This document shows positions 1 through 8,458 of a stretch of 64,000 nucleotides of DNA, in pieces. Numbering within the stretch: the first letter of the stretch is position 1; the number at the start of each line of letters is the position of its first letter. Source of the stretch: Archaeoglobus sulfaticallidus PM70-1 (GTDB lineage Archaea > Halobacteriota > Archaeoglobi > Archaeoglobales > Archaeoglobaceae); the NCBI RefSeq assembly GCF_000385565.1, contig NC_021169.1, positions 434,001-498,000 of the forward strand, in the 5' to 3' direction. Under the pieces are notes generated by a model. That model was not told the DNA's origin and did not search any database. It saw only the letters and a list, made by a program, of their open reading frames with translations. The position numbers and the translations under genes were made by a program.

Positions 1-1552
1 TATGATCTCAGTGGTATCGGTTCAGACTGTCTATGGGCTAATGCCAATACTCGGCATACCTCTGTCTGAACACACCAATGGTGCTTTACCGATGCTCATC
101 GGACTTGCAATAGAATATGGTGCCCAGCTCCAGAACAGGTATGAGGAGGAGCGGAAGGAAGGCAGGGATAAGGATGAGTCCATAGTCATATCAATAACGA
201 GAACAGGCGTTGCGATTGTTATGGCTCTGATCACAACAGTAATAGGCTTCATGTCAATGCTTGCTCCTGGCATACCATCCATGGCACAGTTCGGGATAAT
301 AGCCTCTCTGGGCTTGATCATGGCATACATATTCACGCTCACATTCCTTCCAGCGATTCTTAAACTAATAGACAGAGAGAAGACTGAGGTTAGGGCTGTT
401 GAGAAAGAAAAAGGTATTCTGGAGAGATCTCTTGCGATGATTTCATCGCTCACAGCCACAAGACCAGTGGGAATACTGGTTTTTGCATTTGCTATCGTCG
501 TATTCGGTCTCTACGCTTCCTCCTACATACAGCTTGAGACGAACTACAACAAATATGTCCCTCAGGATCTTCCAGCAATGCAGAGGTTCAATGAGCTTGA
601 AAGGGTTGTCGGAGGTCAGGCGATATACACCCTCGTGCTGAATACAGATGAAGTCAGTGCTAAGACGCTTGAGGATGTGGATGAACTCTCACAGTACATA
701 GTTTCGAGAGAAGATCTCGTTTACGATTATAGTTCAGTGACAAAAGTAATTAAAGAAGTGAGAGCGGCTTACGGCAGAGATGGGATTCCAGAAAGCGATG
801 CAGAACTCTCATATATACTGGATTCTCTCCCGCAATCGGAACTTAAACAGTACATTTCCGGGAATTTGATAGCTGTTCATTTCTACACCAACGCAGACTC
901 TCAGGATGAGTATGAAAGGTTATATGAGTCCATAAAGAGAGATGTTCAGTACTTTGGCTGGTCTGGTGGATATTATGTAACAGGCAGTCCGGTAATCTAC
1001 GCTGAGATGGGTAACATAATGATCAACGGCCAGACAACCATGACTTTAACAGCCTATGCCCTCATTGTGATCCTGCTTCTCGTCGTTTACAGATCGATCA
1101 GGAAGGCTGTGGTTCCACTTATCGCAATTACAACAGTAATCGGAGTTATGAACACAATAATGTATCTGACTGGCACAAAACATACGATGATATCTATAGC
1201 TTTGAACTCGATCACACTTGGTCTGGGAATAGACTTCTCAATTCATGTTCTCGAGAGATACTTTGAGGAGAGGCAGAGTTATTCGCCAATCGAGTCAGTA
1301 AGAAGAACCATAGAGAGAACAGGCAAGGCTATTACCACTTCTGCACTAACTATGGCTGGAGGCTTCGGCTCTCTGATGTTCTCGTCATTCCCGATAATGC
1401 AGAGCTTTGGCTTCATAGCGTTGATAGCGATAGTGTTTAGTTTGATTTCCGCATTAACAGTGGTTCCAGCGTTTCTAATGGTTACCGAAAAGATAAAGGT
1501 CGGTTCGAATCTCGCTGAAATAAAGAATTTTGCATCTAACTCTGAAACTTAA
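1..1552 (+). CDS. RND superfamily (MMPL/HAE3-type) exporter, 5' truncated by the window edge
   Basis: The visible 516 residues are the C-terminal two thirds of an RND/MMPL-type permease. They begin inside the first membrane bundle, with the conserved segment around GLAIEYGAQLQNRYEEER. A large extracytoplasmic domain follows (about residues 165-345), then a second bundle of about five helices. That bundle contains the matching GLGIDFSIHVLERY segment, with the acidic residue typical of proton-coupled RND transport. The duplicated membrane/loop/membrane plan and the archaeal setting point to the hydrophobe/amphiphile efflux-3 group. Substrate cannot be read from the sequence; export of lipids, isoprenoids or drugs is known in the family. 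The real start lies upstream of base 1, so the ATG at base 2 is an internal methionine. The gene ends with TAA, followed by about 130 bp of AT-rich intergenic DNA. Confidence 0.85.
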   Translation, partial: MISVVSVQTVYGLMPILGIPLSEHTNGALPMLIGLAIEYGAQLQNRYEEERKEGRDKDESIVISITRTGVAIVMALITTVIGFMSMLAPGIPSMAQFGIIASLGLIMAYIFTLTFLPAILKLIDREKTEVRAVEKEKGILERSLAMISSLTATRPVGILVFAFAIVVFGLYASSYIQLETNYNKYVPQDLPAMQRFNELERVVGGQAIYTLVLNTDEVSAKTLEDVDELSQYIVSREDLVYDYSSVTKVIKEVRAAYGRDGIPESDAELSYILDSLPQSELKQYISGNLIAVHFYTNADSQDEYERLYESIKRDVQYFGWSGGYYVTGSPVIYAEMGNIMINGQTTMTLTAYALIVILLLVVYRSIRKAVVPLIAITTVIGVMNTIMYLTGTKHTMISIALNSITLGLGIDFSIHVLERYFEERQSYSPIESVRRTIERTGKAITTSALTMAGGFGSLMFSSFPIMQSFGFIALIAIVFSLISALTVVPAFLMVTEKIKVGSNLAEIKNFASNSET

Positions 1553-1688
1553 CTTTCCTATTTTTTGAGATATTCGAGCACATCATAATGTATTATAGAA
1601 ATCTTTATTTAGTTCAAAAATCTCGTTTTCGATATCATTAAATAAAGAAATTTCCAATTGTGTGGTAAATATATTACGGAGTGATAAA

Positions 1689-3035
1689 ATGGCTCTGGAG
1701 GGTAAAATAATCCACACACAGTTCAATGAGTACCAGCATGCAAGGGAGGAATTAATTGAAGAAATAAATAAAATAAAGAAATCTGGATTTGAGGTGGATT
1801 TCATTCTTCTGTTTTTCACAAAAGGAACGATGAATGATTATTTGAGATACAACGAGATTTTCAAGAAAAATTTTCCCGATGCTCAGATGCTTGGTTGCGT
1901 AATTGAAGGATATATGGTTGAGGAGGAGGTCTGGACGATTGGACTGGTGGCAATGCTTGCGAATTTTGATGGTAAGGTTCAGGTTTTCTGGGAAAGTGGT
2001 AATGATGCAAGGGTTGTAAGTGAGAGAGTTGGCAGAAAGATTGGTGATAAATGGGATGTTGTGCTTGCTATGTTTCCCGCATTCTATTTTCCTAGTAAGC
2101 TGAGGTTTCTGGAGGCATTTTTGAAGGATAGGATTCAGTATGTCTCATACAGGAATAAAGGAACGAAGGAGGAGAAAGAAGAGATTTTAAGAAATATTTC
2201 AAGGTATTATAGAGAGAACTTTATATACCCTGTTGATGAAGTCCTTGAAGGACTTGGTAGACATTGCAATGCTAAGATCATAGGGATGAACCTGATGCCG
2301 ATTGAAGCTCAGCCGAATATGCCAGTCATTCTCGCGAATTATCGGGATATTGGAAGAGGGCTGGCTGTAATGTGTTTTAAGGGAAAAGTTAACGCCATGT
2401 ATCACGACATCTTTCCAGAGAGAGGTAGTAGTTTGGAAGAGGTTGAGGAGATAATTAGGGGTTATTTTTCTTATGTTGAAGAAGTTGAAGTTGTTAAGGC
2501 AGATGTTGCGATAGGCGAGATCAATGGTGTGCCATCCATTGAATTTCTGAAAAGTAGAAGAGCTTTCGAGGAAATAGATGAAAACAAGTTCATCAACAAG
2601 CTTGAAAGGGGCAGGGTTGAGATGGTTTCACCATATGGGTTGCTCTTCACTAGTAAAGCTACTTTCGGATGTGCACCATTGGGATTAATAACTTCTCCTG
2701 TGAAGGTATATCCTTCAATTTTTAATTTAGATCTTTTTGTTGATTCTTGTTTTTTCGTGGGGGAAAGTTTTAAGGGTGGTATTGACAAGTTTTTGGAAAT
2801 TTTTAATTTTAGGAAATTAGATAATTTTGACATATTGTTTATGGATATCAATGTAATTCCTGCTTTTGGTAGTAATTTAACACGATTAAGTGAGAGAATT
2901 GGAAGCAATAATAAGTTAGTTCTTTTTACATCTAATCCTTCAATGAGTTTTGAAAGTAGCACGAAATATTTCACGAATATAAAGGATAGTTTATATTTTA
3001 CAACTTATGGATCAACAACGTTATTAGAATTTTAA
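1689..3035 (+). CDS. FIST-like sensory domain protein (tentative)
   Basis: This encodes 448 residues from the ATG at 1689, which has a good ribosome binding site (GGAGTGAT) a few bases upstream. A GTG at 1662 would add nine residues without such a site. The protein looks soluble, with no signal peptide or membrane helix. A segment reading AQMLGCVIEGYMVEEEVW resembles the N-terminal part of FIST domains, where a GC-x(2-4)-GE-like turn is typical. The length also suits a FIST_N plus FIST_C architecture, seen in sensory proteins thought to bind small ligands. The last 350 bases are markedly AT-rich compared with the flanks. It is followed by a convergent prenyltransferase gene that overlaps by 12 bases. 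The family assignment rests on pattern resemblance only; an unrecognised archaeal protein is the alternative. Confidence 0.45.
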   Translation: MALEGKIIHTQFNEYQHAREELIEEINKIKKSGFEVDFILLFFTKGTMNDYLRYNEIFKKNFPDAQMLGCVIEGYMVEEEVWTIGLVAMLANFDGKVQVFWESGNDARVVSERVGRKIGDKWDVVLAMFPAFYFPSKLRFLEAFLKDRIQYVSYRNKGTKEEKEEILRNISRYYRENFIYPVDEVLEGLGRHCNAKIIGMNLMPIEAQPNMPVILANYRDIGRGLAVMCFKGKVNAMYHDIFPERGSSLEEVEEIIRGYFSYVEEVEVVKADVAIGEINGVPSIEFLKSRRAFEEIDENKFINKLERGRVEMVSPYGLLFTSKATFGCAPLGLITSPVKVYPSIFNLDLFVDSCFFVGESFKGGIDKFLEIFNFRKLDNFDILFMDINVIPAFGSNLTRLSERIGSNNKLVLFTSNPSMSFESSTKYFTNIKDSLYFTTYGSTTLLEF

Positions 3036-3896
3036 TGCTATTATAACTGTCAAAAAAACTAAGCTGAGTATATTTATCTGGGGAATTATTCTAATATATT
3101 TATGTACTGAAGCGAAATCCCACTCAGATTTTACCAATTTTATAAGAACTGTGGCTGGAAAAAATCCCACAAATGAAACTAATATTGCTGGTCTTGGTAA
3201 AATGTTATTCATTGAGAACAAAAAAATCGATAAGTACAGTGCGATTAGTATAACTGTGGAAGCTGTGTATAGCGTCTCAGGGCTGAATTTAACAGCCATA
3301 GTATATAATCCGGCAAGTTTATCAGATGACACATCTTTTAGATCCTTTAAAAATACCGTCCACAGGTTTATGAATAGAACTACCGCTACAGCACAGTATG
3401 CCCGTACATTAAAGTCAGATACAATAAACCAAATCGATAGAGCGAAGGTTACGGCTGTCACAGTGTAAGTTAGAACCTCAGTGATGTAATGCTCTTTTAA
3501 CCTTTTAATGTATCTACCAAACACTATTTTGTCAGAGTACAGCCATGTAAAAATCAATGTTATGATTGGGTAGATTATATACTCGCTTTTAATGCTGAAA
3601 TAAAACAATATCGATGAGGAATACAGCACTAAAACGATGATTAAACCAAGATTTCTGATCTTCTTGTCTGAGAATATGTTGTTTTTTCCAGCCAGCAAAT
3701 CTTCTTCAATATCGTTGACATGGTTGAATAGATTTACAGCAGCAAAAAATGGAAATGTAAATAGTATTGTGTTTATTAAATCACCAATCTCTCTGTTTCC
3801 GGAGAGAGCGAAAATAAACAGTTGAATCAGAGGTATCGGGTAAAAAATTGATAGAGGTGTACAAGAAAGTAAAAAAATATCTTTTGCAAGTTTCAT
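3024..3896 (-). CDS. UbiA-family prenyltransferase-like integral membrane protein
   Basis: This is a 290-residue polytopic protein with about eight to nine hydrophobic helices. Both aspartate-rich motifs of the UbiA superfamily are present: N58-x2-ND-x3-D66 (NHVNDIEED) after helix 2, and D185-x2-D188-x3-D192 (DLKDVSSD) in the second half. These bind Mg-diphosphate of the prenyl donor. Family members attach prenyl chains to quinone, haem, chlorophyll or glycerol-phosphate acceptors. In a menaquinone-using archaeon a quinone or lipid role is plausible, but the acceptor cannot be deduced. The ATG lies 2 bases after the stop of a 20-codon leader ORF and has no ribosome binding site of its own, which suggests translational coupling. 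The 3' end overlaps the convergent gene by 12 bases. Confidence 0.8.
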   Translation of the reverse strand: MKLAKDIFLLSCTPLSIFYPIPLIQLFIFALSGNREIGDLINTILFTFPFFAAVNLFNHVNDIEEDLLAGKNNIFSDKKIRNLGLIIVLVLYSSSILFYFSIKSEYIIYPIITLIFTWLYSDKIVFGRYIKRLKEHYITEVLTYTVTAVTFALSIWFIVSDFNVRAYCAVAVVLFINLWTVFLKDLKDVSSDKLAGLYTMAVKFSPETLYTASTVILIALYLSIFLFSMNNILPRPAILVSFVGFFPATVLIKLVKSEWDFASVHKYIRIIPQINILSLVFLTVIIALKF

Positions 3897-3898
3897 AT

Positions 3899-3961
3899 TT
3901 AGCTCATGAACAATTTTATCTTCTTGAATGTCTCCTCAGCCTCTCTTCTCCTGTCCTTCAT
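3899..3961 (-). CDS. 20-residue leader ORF upstream of the UbiA-like gene
   Basis: Reading the minus strand from 3961 gives ATG-AAG-GAC and so on to TAA at 3899. It encodes a highly charged 20-residue peptide (MKDRRREAEETFKKIKLFMS). An archaeal ribosome binding site (GGTGAT) sits five bases upstream of the ATG, whereas the following membrane-protein gene has none. The stop is two bases from that gene's ATG. It could be a translated leader that couples ribosomes into the UbiA-like gene, or the C-terminal remnant of a larger gene. No family is recognised. The evidence is the start signal and spacing only. Confidence 0.45.
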   Translation of the reverse strand: MKDRRREAEETFKKIKLFMS

Positions 3962-4287
3962 TTTTATCACCGTTATTTGGTTTAATTACAAGTATTTAAA
4001 TTTTTTCTTAATATAGAAATACTAATTATAATTACTATGATTATTGATACGATAATGAAACTCTCTAATCGATTAAGCAGAAAATCAGAAATAATAGTTC
4101 GATTATCTATCAAATTTAATTTGGAGAAAAGCCCATTTCGAACTCCCAAATATATAAAAATTTTTCTAAACATTGCATGATAGTGCTGCTTTCAATCCAA
4201 TTTAAATTTTACTATTTTTGGTTAAACATTATCTTTAGCTAATATTTTCGATGAAAATGTTATTAGCTCTGAACCCAATAAACCAGC
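3962..4287. other. AT-rich intergenic region with a strong hairpin
   Basis: This 326 bp stretch lies between the divergent UbiA-like and DUF502 genes and is very AT-rich. A 63-codon reading frame on the minus strand (4173-3982) has one hydrophobic stretch of isoleucines but no ribosome binding site, so I do not call it a gene. The region contains the hairpin listed at 4237-4268 and must hold promoters for both flanking genes. Confidence 0.5.
4237..4268. promoter_or_regulatory. 13-bp stem hairpin upstream of the DUF502 gene
   Basis: AGCTAATATTTTC at 4237-4249 pairs with the complementary bases at 4253-4268. The loop is GAT and there is one three-base bulge (GTT). The structure ends 19 bases before the DUF502 start codon, so it could be an operator or an RNA element in the 5' leader. 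Confidence 0.45.
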
Positions 4288-4869
4288 ATGAAAAAGGAAA
4301 TCAAGAACATATTTGTAACTGGGTTGCTAATCTTTGTGCCGATTTCCGCAACTCTCTTCCTAATATTCTGGGTTTTTAAGTACATCGAGGACTTTTTATA
4401 CCCGTATCTGGCAAAATCAGGACACTACATTCCGGGGATGGGATGGCTTGTAGTGGTACTCACAATATTTCTTTTCGGTCTGCTTGGAAGATTCACGCTG
4501 GGCAACAGAATACTGGGTTATGCAGAAACTCAGGTGCGGAGGATACCTATCATAAGGACAATCTATGTCGGGGTTAAGGAGGCAACCAAAGCTATTCTTG
4601 TATCTGAAGCTGAGAGACTCAAAGGTGTAGTTTTAATTGAGTATCCAAGGAAAGGTGTTTACACCCTTGGTTTTACAACCGGATCGGTGATAGAGGATGC
4701 GATAGAGAAAACAGGGAAGAAACTGATCAATGTTTTCGTGCCGACATCTCCGAATCCAACTTCTGGATTCGTAATTCTAGTGCCGGAAGAGGAGGTGATA
4801 TATCTGGATGTGAAGGTTGAGGATGCGCTCAAGGTTGTAATCTCCGGAGGATTTACGCAGCAAATCTAA
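4288..4869 (+). CDS. DUF502 family membrane protein
   Basis: This is a 193-residue protein with two N-terminal membrane helices (about residues 8-30 and 50-72), followed by a soluble C-terminal domain. The order matches DUF502 proteins: a conserved RRIPIIRTIYVGVKE segment after helix 2, then GVVLIEYPRKGVYTLGF, and a VFVPTSPNPTSGFVILVP block near the C-terminus. The biochemical role of DUF502 proteins is not established; they occur in bacteria, archaea and plants as envelope proteins. The ATG at 4288 precedes a typical positively charged MKKEIKN start. A thiolase gene follows 33 bases downstream but has its own promoter. Confidence 0.85.
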   Translation: MKKEIKNIFVTGLLIFVPISATLFLIFWVFKYIEDFLYPYLAKSGHYIPGMGWLVVVLTIFLFGLLGRFTLGNRILGYAETQVRRIPIIRTIYVGVKEATKAILVSEAERLKGVVLIEYPRKGVYTLGFTTGSVIEDAIEKTGKKLINVFVPTSPNPTSGFVILVPEEEVIYLDVKVEDALKVVISGGFTQQI

Positions 4870-4870
4870 A

Positions 4871-4880
4871 TTTTTAAATA
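4871..4880 (+). promoter_or_regulatory. TATA-like box of the thiolase gene (leaderless)
   Basis: TTTTTAAATA is centred about 27 bases upstream of the thiolase ATG at 4903. No ribosome binding site lies between them. This is the spacing expected of a leaderless archaeal transcript starting at or next to the ATG. Confidence 0.5.
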
Positions 4881-4902
4881 TTATCATTTTTGATTTTCGT
4901 TC

Positions 4903-6096
4903 ATGAGAGAAGTTTACATTGTCGATTATGTGAGGACTCCATTCTCGAGAAGCAGACCCAAGAAGCCGGAAAAGGATGTTTTCCATAAAATAAGGGGAGA
5001 TGAGCTGGCCAAAATTGTTCTGGATAGAATCGTTGAAAAGGCCGGCATCAGCAAAGAAATAGTTGAAAGAATAGTGATGGGCTGTGCTTTTGGAGTGTGG
5101 GAGAACTGGGCCTATGGTGGTAGAGGAATTTCGCTGCTGGCAGAGTACCCTGTGGAGACTGCAACAATGATCACAGATATGCAGTGCGGATCTTCGATAG
5201 CCTCAGCCCAGACGGCATCGCTCGAGATCATGGCTGGAGTTTGTGATGTCGCAATAGCTGGCGGGTATGAGCACATGACGAGGGTTCCGATGGGAATGGA
5301 GAATCAGCACATAAGCCCGAACTTCAGGCTCATTCAGGATGAGAGGTATAAGAAATACGAGATGAACATCGGGTTTGTCATGGGTCTGACTGCAGAAAGA
5401 CTTTTTCAGGAGGCTAAAAATATAACCAAGGAAGACCTCGATGAATGGGGATTGAGAAGCCACAGGCTCGCATATGAGAGCCTTAAAAGCGGATATTTCA
5501 GGGGAGAAATAACTCCGATATCTGCGGAGCAGGCTGATGGTAGTGTGATCGTTGTGGAAAGCGATCAGTCGATAAGAGGTGATACAACTCTGGAGCAGAT
5601 CTCCAACCTGCCACCAGTATTTATGCCGAACGGTGTTATAACCGCCGGAAACTCCTCTCCGCTAAATGCGGGAGCTTCAGCCCTTCTTTTGATGTCTGCT
5701 GAGAAGGTTAAAGAGCTCGGTCTGGAACCTCTGGCAAAAATAAAAGCTTTCGGCTATTCGGGTGTGCATCCAGCGGTTATGGGAAAGGGTCCCGTGCCGG
5801 CAAGTAAAAAGGCTGTGGAGAAGGCGAATTTAAAGCTATCGGATATAGACTACTGGGAGATCAACGAGGCTTTTGCCATAGTAACGCTCTACGCAGTCCA
5901 TGAGCTTGGTATTGAGCCTGAGAGGGTGAATGTGCATGGAGGGGCTATAGCGATTGGACACCCTCTTGGAGCGACGGGAGCGAGGCTGATCGGCACCCTT
6001 GCGAGAACGCTCAGGGAGAAAGAGGCTGACTACGGTGTAGCTACAGCATGCATAGGGGGTGGACAGGGAATTGCGATGGTTATAGAGCGGGTTTAA
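4903..6096 (+). CDS. Acetyl-CoA acetyltransferase / 3-ketoacyl-CoA thiolase
   Basis: This is a full-length 397-residue thiolase. The nucleophilic cysteine is C95 in the MQCGSSIASAQT segment. The NEAFA loop, the GHPLGATGARL box (catalytic His) and the C-terminal ACIGGGQG motif (second catalytic Cys) are all intact. The enzyme either condenses two acyl-CoAs or cleaves 3-ketoacyl-CoA with CoA. Unlike the archaeal HMG-CoA-pathway SCP2-type thiolase, this sequence has the bacterial-type GHPxGxTG and CxGGGxG motifs, so beta-oxidation or acetoacetyl-CoA metabolism is more likely. The ATG follows a leaderless-type promoter. An HTH-10 regulator gene lies convergently 23 bases downstream. Acyl-CoA ligase and methylmalonyl-CoA genes elsewhere in the window suggest a CoA-ester based carbon metabolism. 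Confidence 0.92.
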   Translation: MREVYIVDYVRTPFSRSRPKKPEKDVFHKIRGDELAKIVLDRIVEKAGISKEIVERIVMGCAFGVWENWAYGGRGISLLAEYPVETATMITDMQCGSSIASAQTASLEIMAGVCDVAIAGGYEHMTRVPMGMENQHISPNFRLIQDERYKKYEMNIGFVMGLTAERLFQEAKNITKEDLDEWGLRSHRLAYESLKSGYFRGEITPISAEQADGSVIVVESDQSIRGDTTLEQISNLPPVFMPNGVITAGNSSPLNAGASALLLMSAEKVKELGLEPLAKIKAFGYSGVHPAVMGKGPVPASKKAVEKANLKLSDIDYWEINEAFAIVTLYAVHELGIEPERVNVHGGAIAIGHPLGATGARLIGTLARTLREKEADYGVATACIGGGQGIAMVIERV

Positions 6097-6119
6097 TGTG
6101 AGCAATGTGAACCTTAACA

Positions 6120-6728
6120 TCAGGCCTTAAAATACCTCTCAAGAACCTTTTTCTGAGCACGCCTGAGGATCTCGGACAGTGTTGATGGGGCTATGCCGAA
6201 GTAGCTGGCAAGCTCCTCGAGCTTTATTTTCTTCGGGTAGTCAAAGTATCCTTTCTGCAGGGCTATCCTCAGAACCTCCTCCTCTCTGTAGGTTATTTTC
6301 TCATCGCTTTCCGGCTTTCCCTTGTAGGTTATCTCAAAATCAACATCGTAGTCCTCTAAATTCCGGATCAGGGTTATGAATGAATCATCATCACATATTA
6401 TATCCCAGAATATGTTCTGCTTATCAAAATCGACATCGGTAATTATGCAGCCGGATTCAAGAATTGGATATGCAACAAGGCAGGTATGCTCCCTTATAAG
6501 AACCTTGGCCTCTTTCTGGGAAACGGCCAGTCCATCGCAGAAGGATGGAAGGTTTTCGAGAATCTCACCGACCTTCGTGGCCTTGAGGTTAACGAGTCCT
6601 TTGATTCTGTTCTTGGATATGGTTAAGCCCTCGATTTTGAGGGTGACCTCCTTTGAGATTTCCTTGAGGGTTGAGAGGGCACAGTTCTCTGGAAGCTTTG
6701 TCTTTATCTGGATCTTTAACATGGGCAT
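6120..6728 (-). CDS. HTH-10 (bacterio-opsin activator type) transcriptional regulator
   Basis: This is a 202-residue soluble protein. The C-terminal 55 residues form the HTH_10 domain: YREEEVLRIALQKGYFDYPKK, then ELASYFGIAPSTLSEILRRAQKKV, which is the diagnostic order for this archaeal family. The N-terminal 140 residues form a mixed alpha/beta putative ligand-binding domain, as in many Bat-like regulators. The start MPMLKIQIKTKLPEN is natural for the family. The gene is convergent with the thiolase and precedes the AMA ATPase terminus by 60 bases, so it appears to be a single transcription unit. Its target is unknown; the adjacent thiolase is the obvious candidate. Confidence 0.85.
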   Translation of the reverse strand: MPMLKIQIKTKLPENCALSTLKEISKEVTLKIEGLTISKNRIKGLVNLKATKVGEILENLPSFCDGLAVSQKEAKVLIREHTCLVAYPILESGCIITDVDFDKQNIFWDIICDDDSFITLIRNLEDYDVDFEITYKGKPESDEKITYREEEVLRIALQKGYFDYPKKIKLEELASYFGIAPSTLSEILRRAQKKVLERYFKA

Positions 6729-6788
6729 AGATATTCAGGATAGCTTAATTACTTTTATCATACTTTGTTGGCTTAGGGTTAAAATGGA

Positions 6789-7853
6789 TCAGACAAACAT
6801 CTGCTTTGGAGGAGTTCCAGCGGGCTTCTTCACCCTCATAATCGATGTGATCAGGTCGTTGGTCTCTATGTAGTCCTTGCCGTCGGCTATGGCTCTGTGC
6901 AGAGCTGGTTTTATGACCTTCTCAACGAGATCTCTGCCAGAGAACCCTTCGGTGTTGCTTGCAACTATCTCTAGGTTCGCCTTCACCTTTAGCGGGAAGT
7001 CCTTGAAGTTTTTCCTGAGAATCTCTAGTCTCTCGTTGAATGATGGCAGATCGAACATGATCTCCTCCTCAAACCTGCTCTTGATAGAGTAGTCAATCAT
7101 CTCGATTCTGTTCGTGGCTGCGATCGTGCAGATACCCTCATTGCTCTGGATACCATCAAGCTCCGTGAGCAGGGAGTTGACAACCTCTGAGACATCCCCT
7201 CTCAGGTCCTGATAGTTTCTGTCGAGGGCTATCGCATCGAACTCATCGAGAAAGACAATGCATGGAGCGAGATTCCTCGCTCTATCATACAGCTCGTGTA
7301 TTCTCCTCGCACTATCGCCGACATGCTCTCCTATCAACTTGGTTGACTTAATTGACAGGAAGGGAACCTTTGCCTCATTTGCGAGAGCCTTGGCCATCAT
7401 GGTCTTTCCCGTTCCGGAATATCCGTGGAACAGTACATTCTTTGGTGCCCACTTTCCGAACTTTTCCGGATTCTTGAGGTATTCGAGGATGATTCTGACC
7501 TTCTTCTTTGCCTCCTCATGCCCGACAACATCATCAAGCGTTACATCTCTAACGATCTCGGTCTCAAAGGTTTTATTCTGAGATTCAACAAAAATTATCG
7601 TTGATTCTCCAATGATACCGAATTCCGGATCGAGGTTGACGACCTCAAATGCGAAATCGGGAAACATCCTCATATCAAACAGGAGTTTGCCTTTGGCTAC
7701 AAACTCTCCTTTCCACTGATCCTTCGCATACTTCTCAAAAACCCTCAGGTTATCTACGGTAGGATACTCATGATAGCTCGCCTTCAGCGGATAACCGAGG
7801 GGCTTGAGAATCAGATACTTGACTTCCGAGTTCTTCGATTGTTTCTTGGTCAT
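6789..7853 (-). CDS. AMA-type AAA ATPase (PAN/proteasomal-ATPase relative)
   Basis: This 354-residue protein has one AAA domain. Walker A is GYSGTGKT, Walker B is IVFLDEFDA, and the arginine-finger region reads IKSRFEEE. The N-terminal 100 residues replace the coiled coil and OB domains of PAN, and contain GYPL at residues 20-23. That motif is characteristic of AMA, the AAA group described from Archaeoglobus and methanogens, where the N-domain drives hexamer formation. Such rings are thought to unfold proteins, possibly for the proteasome or as chaperones. The C-terminus (PPKQMFV) does not end in the clear HbYX motif used by PAN to dock on the 20S proteasome, so a proteasome partnership is not supported by sequence alone. 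It is transcribed divergently from thpR. Confidence 0.85.
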   Translation of the reverse strand: MTKKQSKNSEVKYLILKPLGYPLKASYHEYPTVDNLRVFEKYAKDQWKGEFVAKGKLLFDMRMFPDFAFEVVNLDPEFGIIGESTIIFVESQNKTFETEIVRDVTLDDVVGHEEAKKKVRIILEYLKNPEKFGKWAPKNVLFHGYSGTGKTMMAKALANEAKVPFLSIKSTKLIGEHVGDSARRIHELYDRARNLAPCIVFLDEFDAIALDRNYQDLRGDVSEVVNSLLTELDGIQSNEGICTIAATNRIEMIDYSIKSRFEEEIMFDLPSFNERLEILRKNFKDFPLKVKANLEIVASNTEGFSGRDLVEKVIKPALHRAIADGKDYIETNDLITSIMRVKKPAGTPPKQMFV

Positions 7854-7899
7854 TTAATTGGTAAAGTATTTCAACCTGTTAATATTCTTTACCCTTGGT

Positions 7900-8448
7900 A
7901 TGAGGCTGTTTGTAGCAGTAGATCTGAGTGAAAATGTGAGGGAGGAAGTTTACAGACTGACGAGATCGTTCACTCCGTTTAATGGAGTAAAAACGGTTGA
8001 AAAGGAGAACCTTCACATAACGCTGAAGTTTCTTGGGGAAGTGAAGGAAAGTAAGCTGAATAAGATCACGGAGAAGCTTGGGGAGATAGATTTTGAGAAG
8101 TTTGAACTCTCATTCCGTGGCATTGGATTTTTCCCGAATATATCGAGAATGCGGGTTATCTGGGTTGGTGTAAAAGACGACTCAAAAATAAACATTCTCG
8201 CTGAAGAGGTTGAAAAGAGGTTGGCTGAGCTGAAGTTCAAGAGGGAGAACAGGTTCAAGGCACATGCGACCATAGCGAGGATTAAAAGACTGAATCCATC
8301 GGATAAAACTAGGATTCTGAATTTGCTGGAAGGATATGAAGACAGAGAATTTGGAGATATGGTTGTTGAAAAATTTGTGCTGAAAAAGAGCACGCTAACG
8401 CCTAAGGGACCAATATATGAAGATGTAGAGGTTTTTGAGCTTAAATAG
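7900..8448 (+). CDS. thpR: RNA 2',3'-cyclic phosphodiesterase (LigT/ThpR family)
   Basis: This encodes 182 residues from the ATG at 7900 (MRLFVAVDLSENV), the canonical start of the family. An upstream in-frame start at 7858 would add 14 non-conserved residues. Both HxTx signatures of the 2H phosphoesterases are present: HITLKFLGEV and HATIARIK. The enzyme hydrolyses 2',3'-cyclic phosphates or ligates RNA ends with 2'-5' linkage. The CCA-adding enzyme gene begins 10 bases after the stop, so the two probably form a tRNA-processing operon, a pairing known in archaea. Confidence 0.93.
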   Translation: MRLFVAVDLSENVREEVYRLTRSFTPFNGVKTVEKENLHITLKFLGEVKESKLNKITEKLGEIDFEKFELSFRGIGFFPNISRMRVIWVGVKDDSKINILAEEVEKRLAELKFKRENRFKAHATIARIKRLNPSDKTRILNLLEGYEDREFGDMVVEKFVLKKSTLTPKGPIYEDVEVFELK

Positions 8449-8458
8449 GTGCATAGCG

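Noticed and set aside
3982-4173. 63-codon minus-strand frame with a hydrophobic isoleucine-rich stretch
   Set aside because: It has no ribosome binding site, very AT-rich DNA, and the hydrophobic run is what AT-rich sequence gives by chance.
4903-6096. HMG-CoA-pathway type archaeal thiolase
   Set aside because: The sequence has GHPLGATG and CIGGGQG motifs of bacterial-type thiolases, and no HMG-CoA synthase or DUF35 partner follows it.
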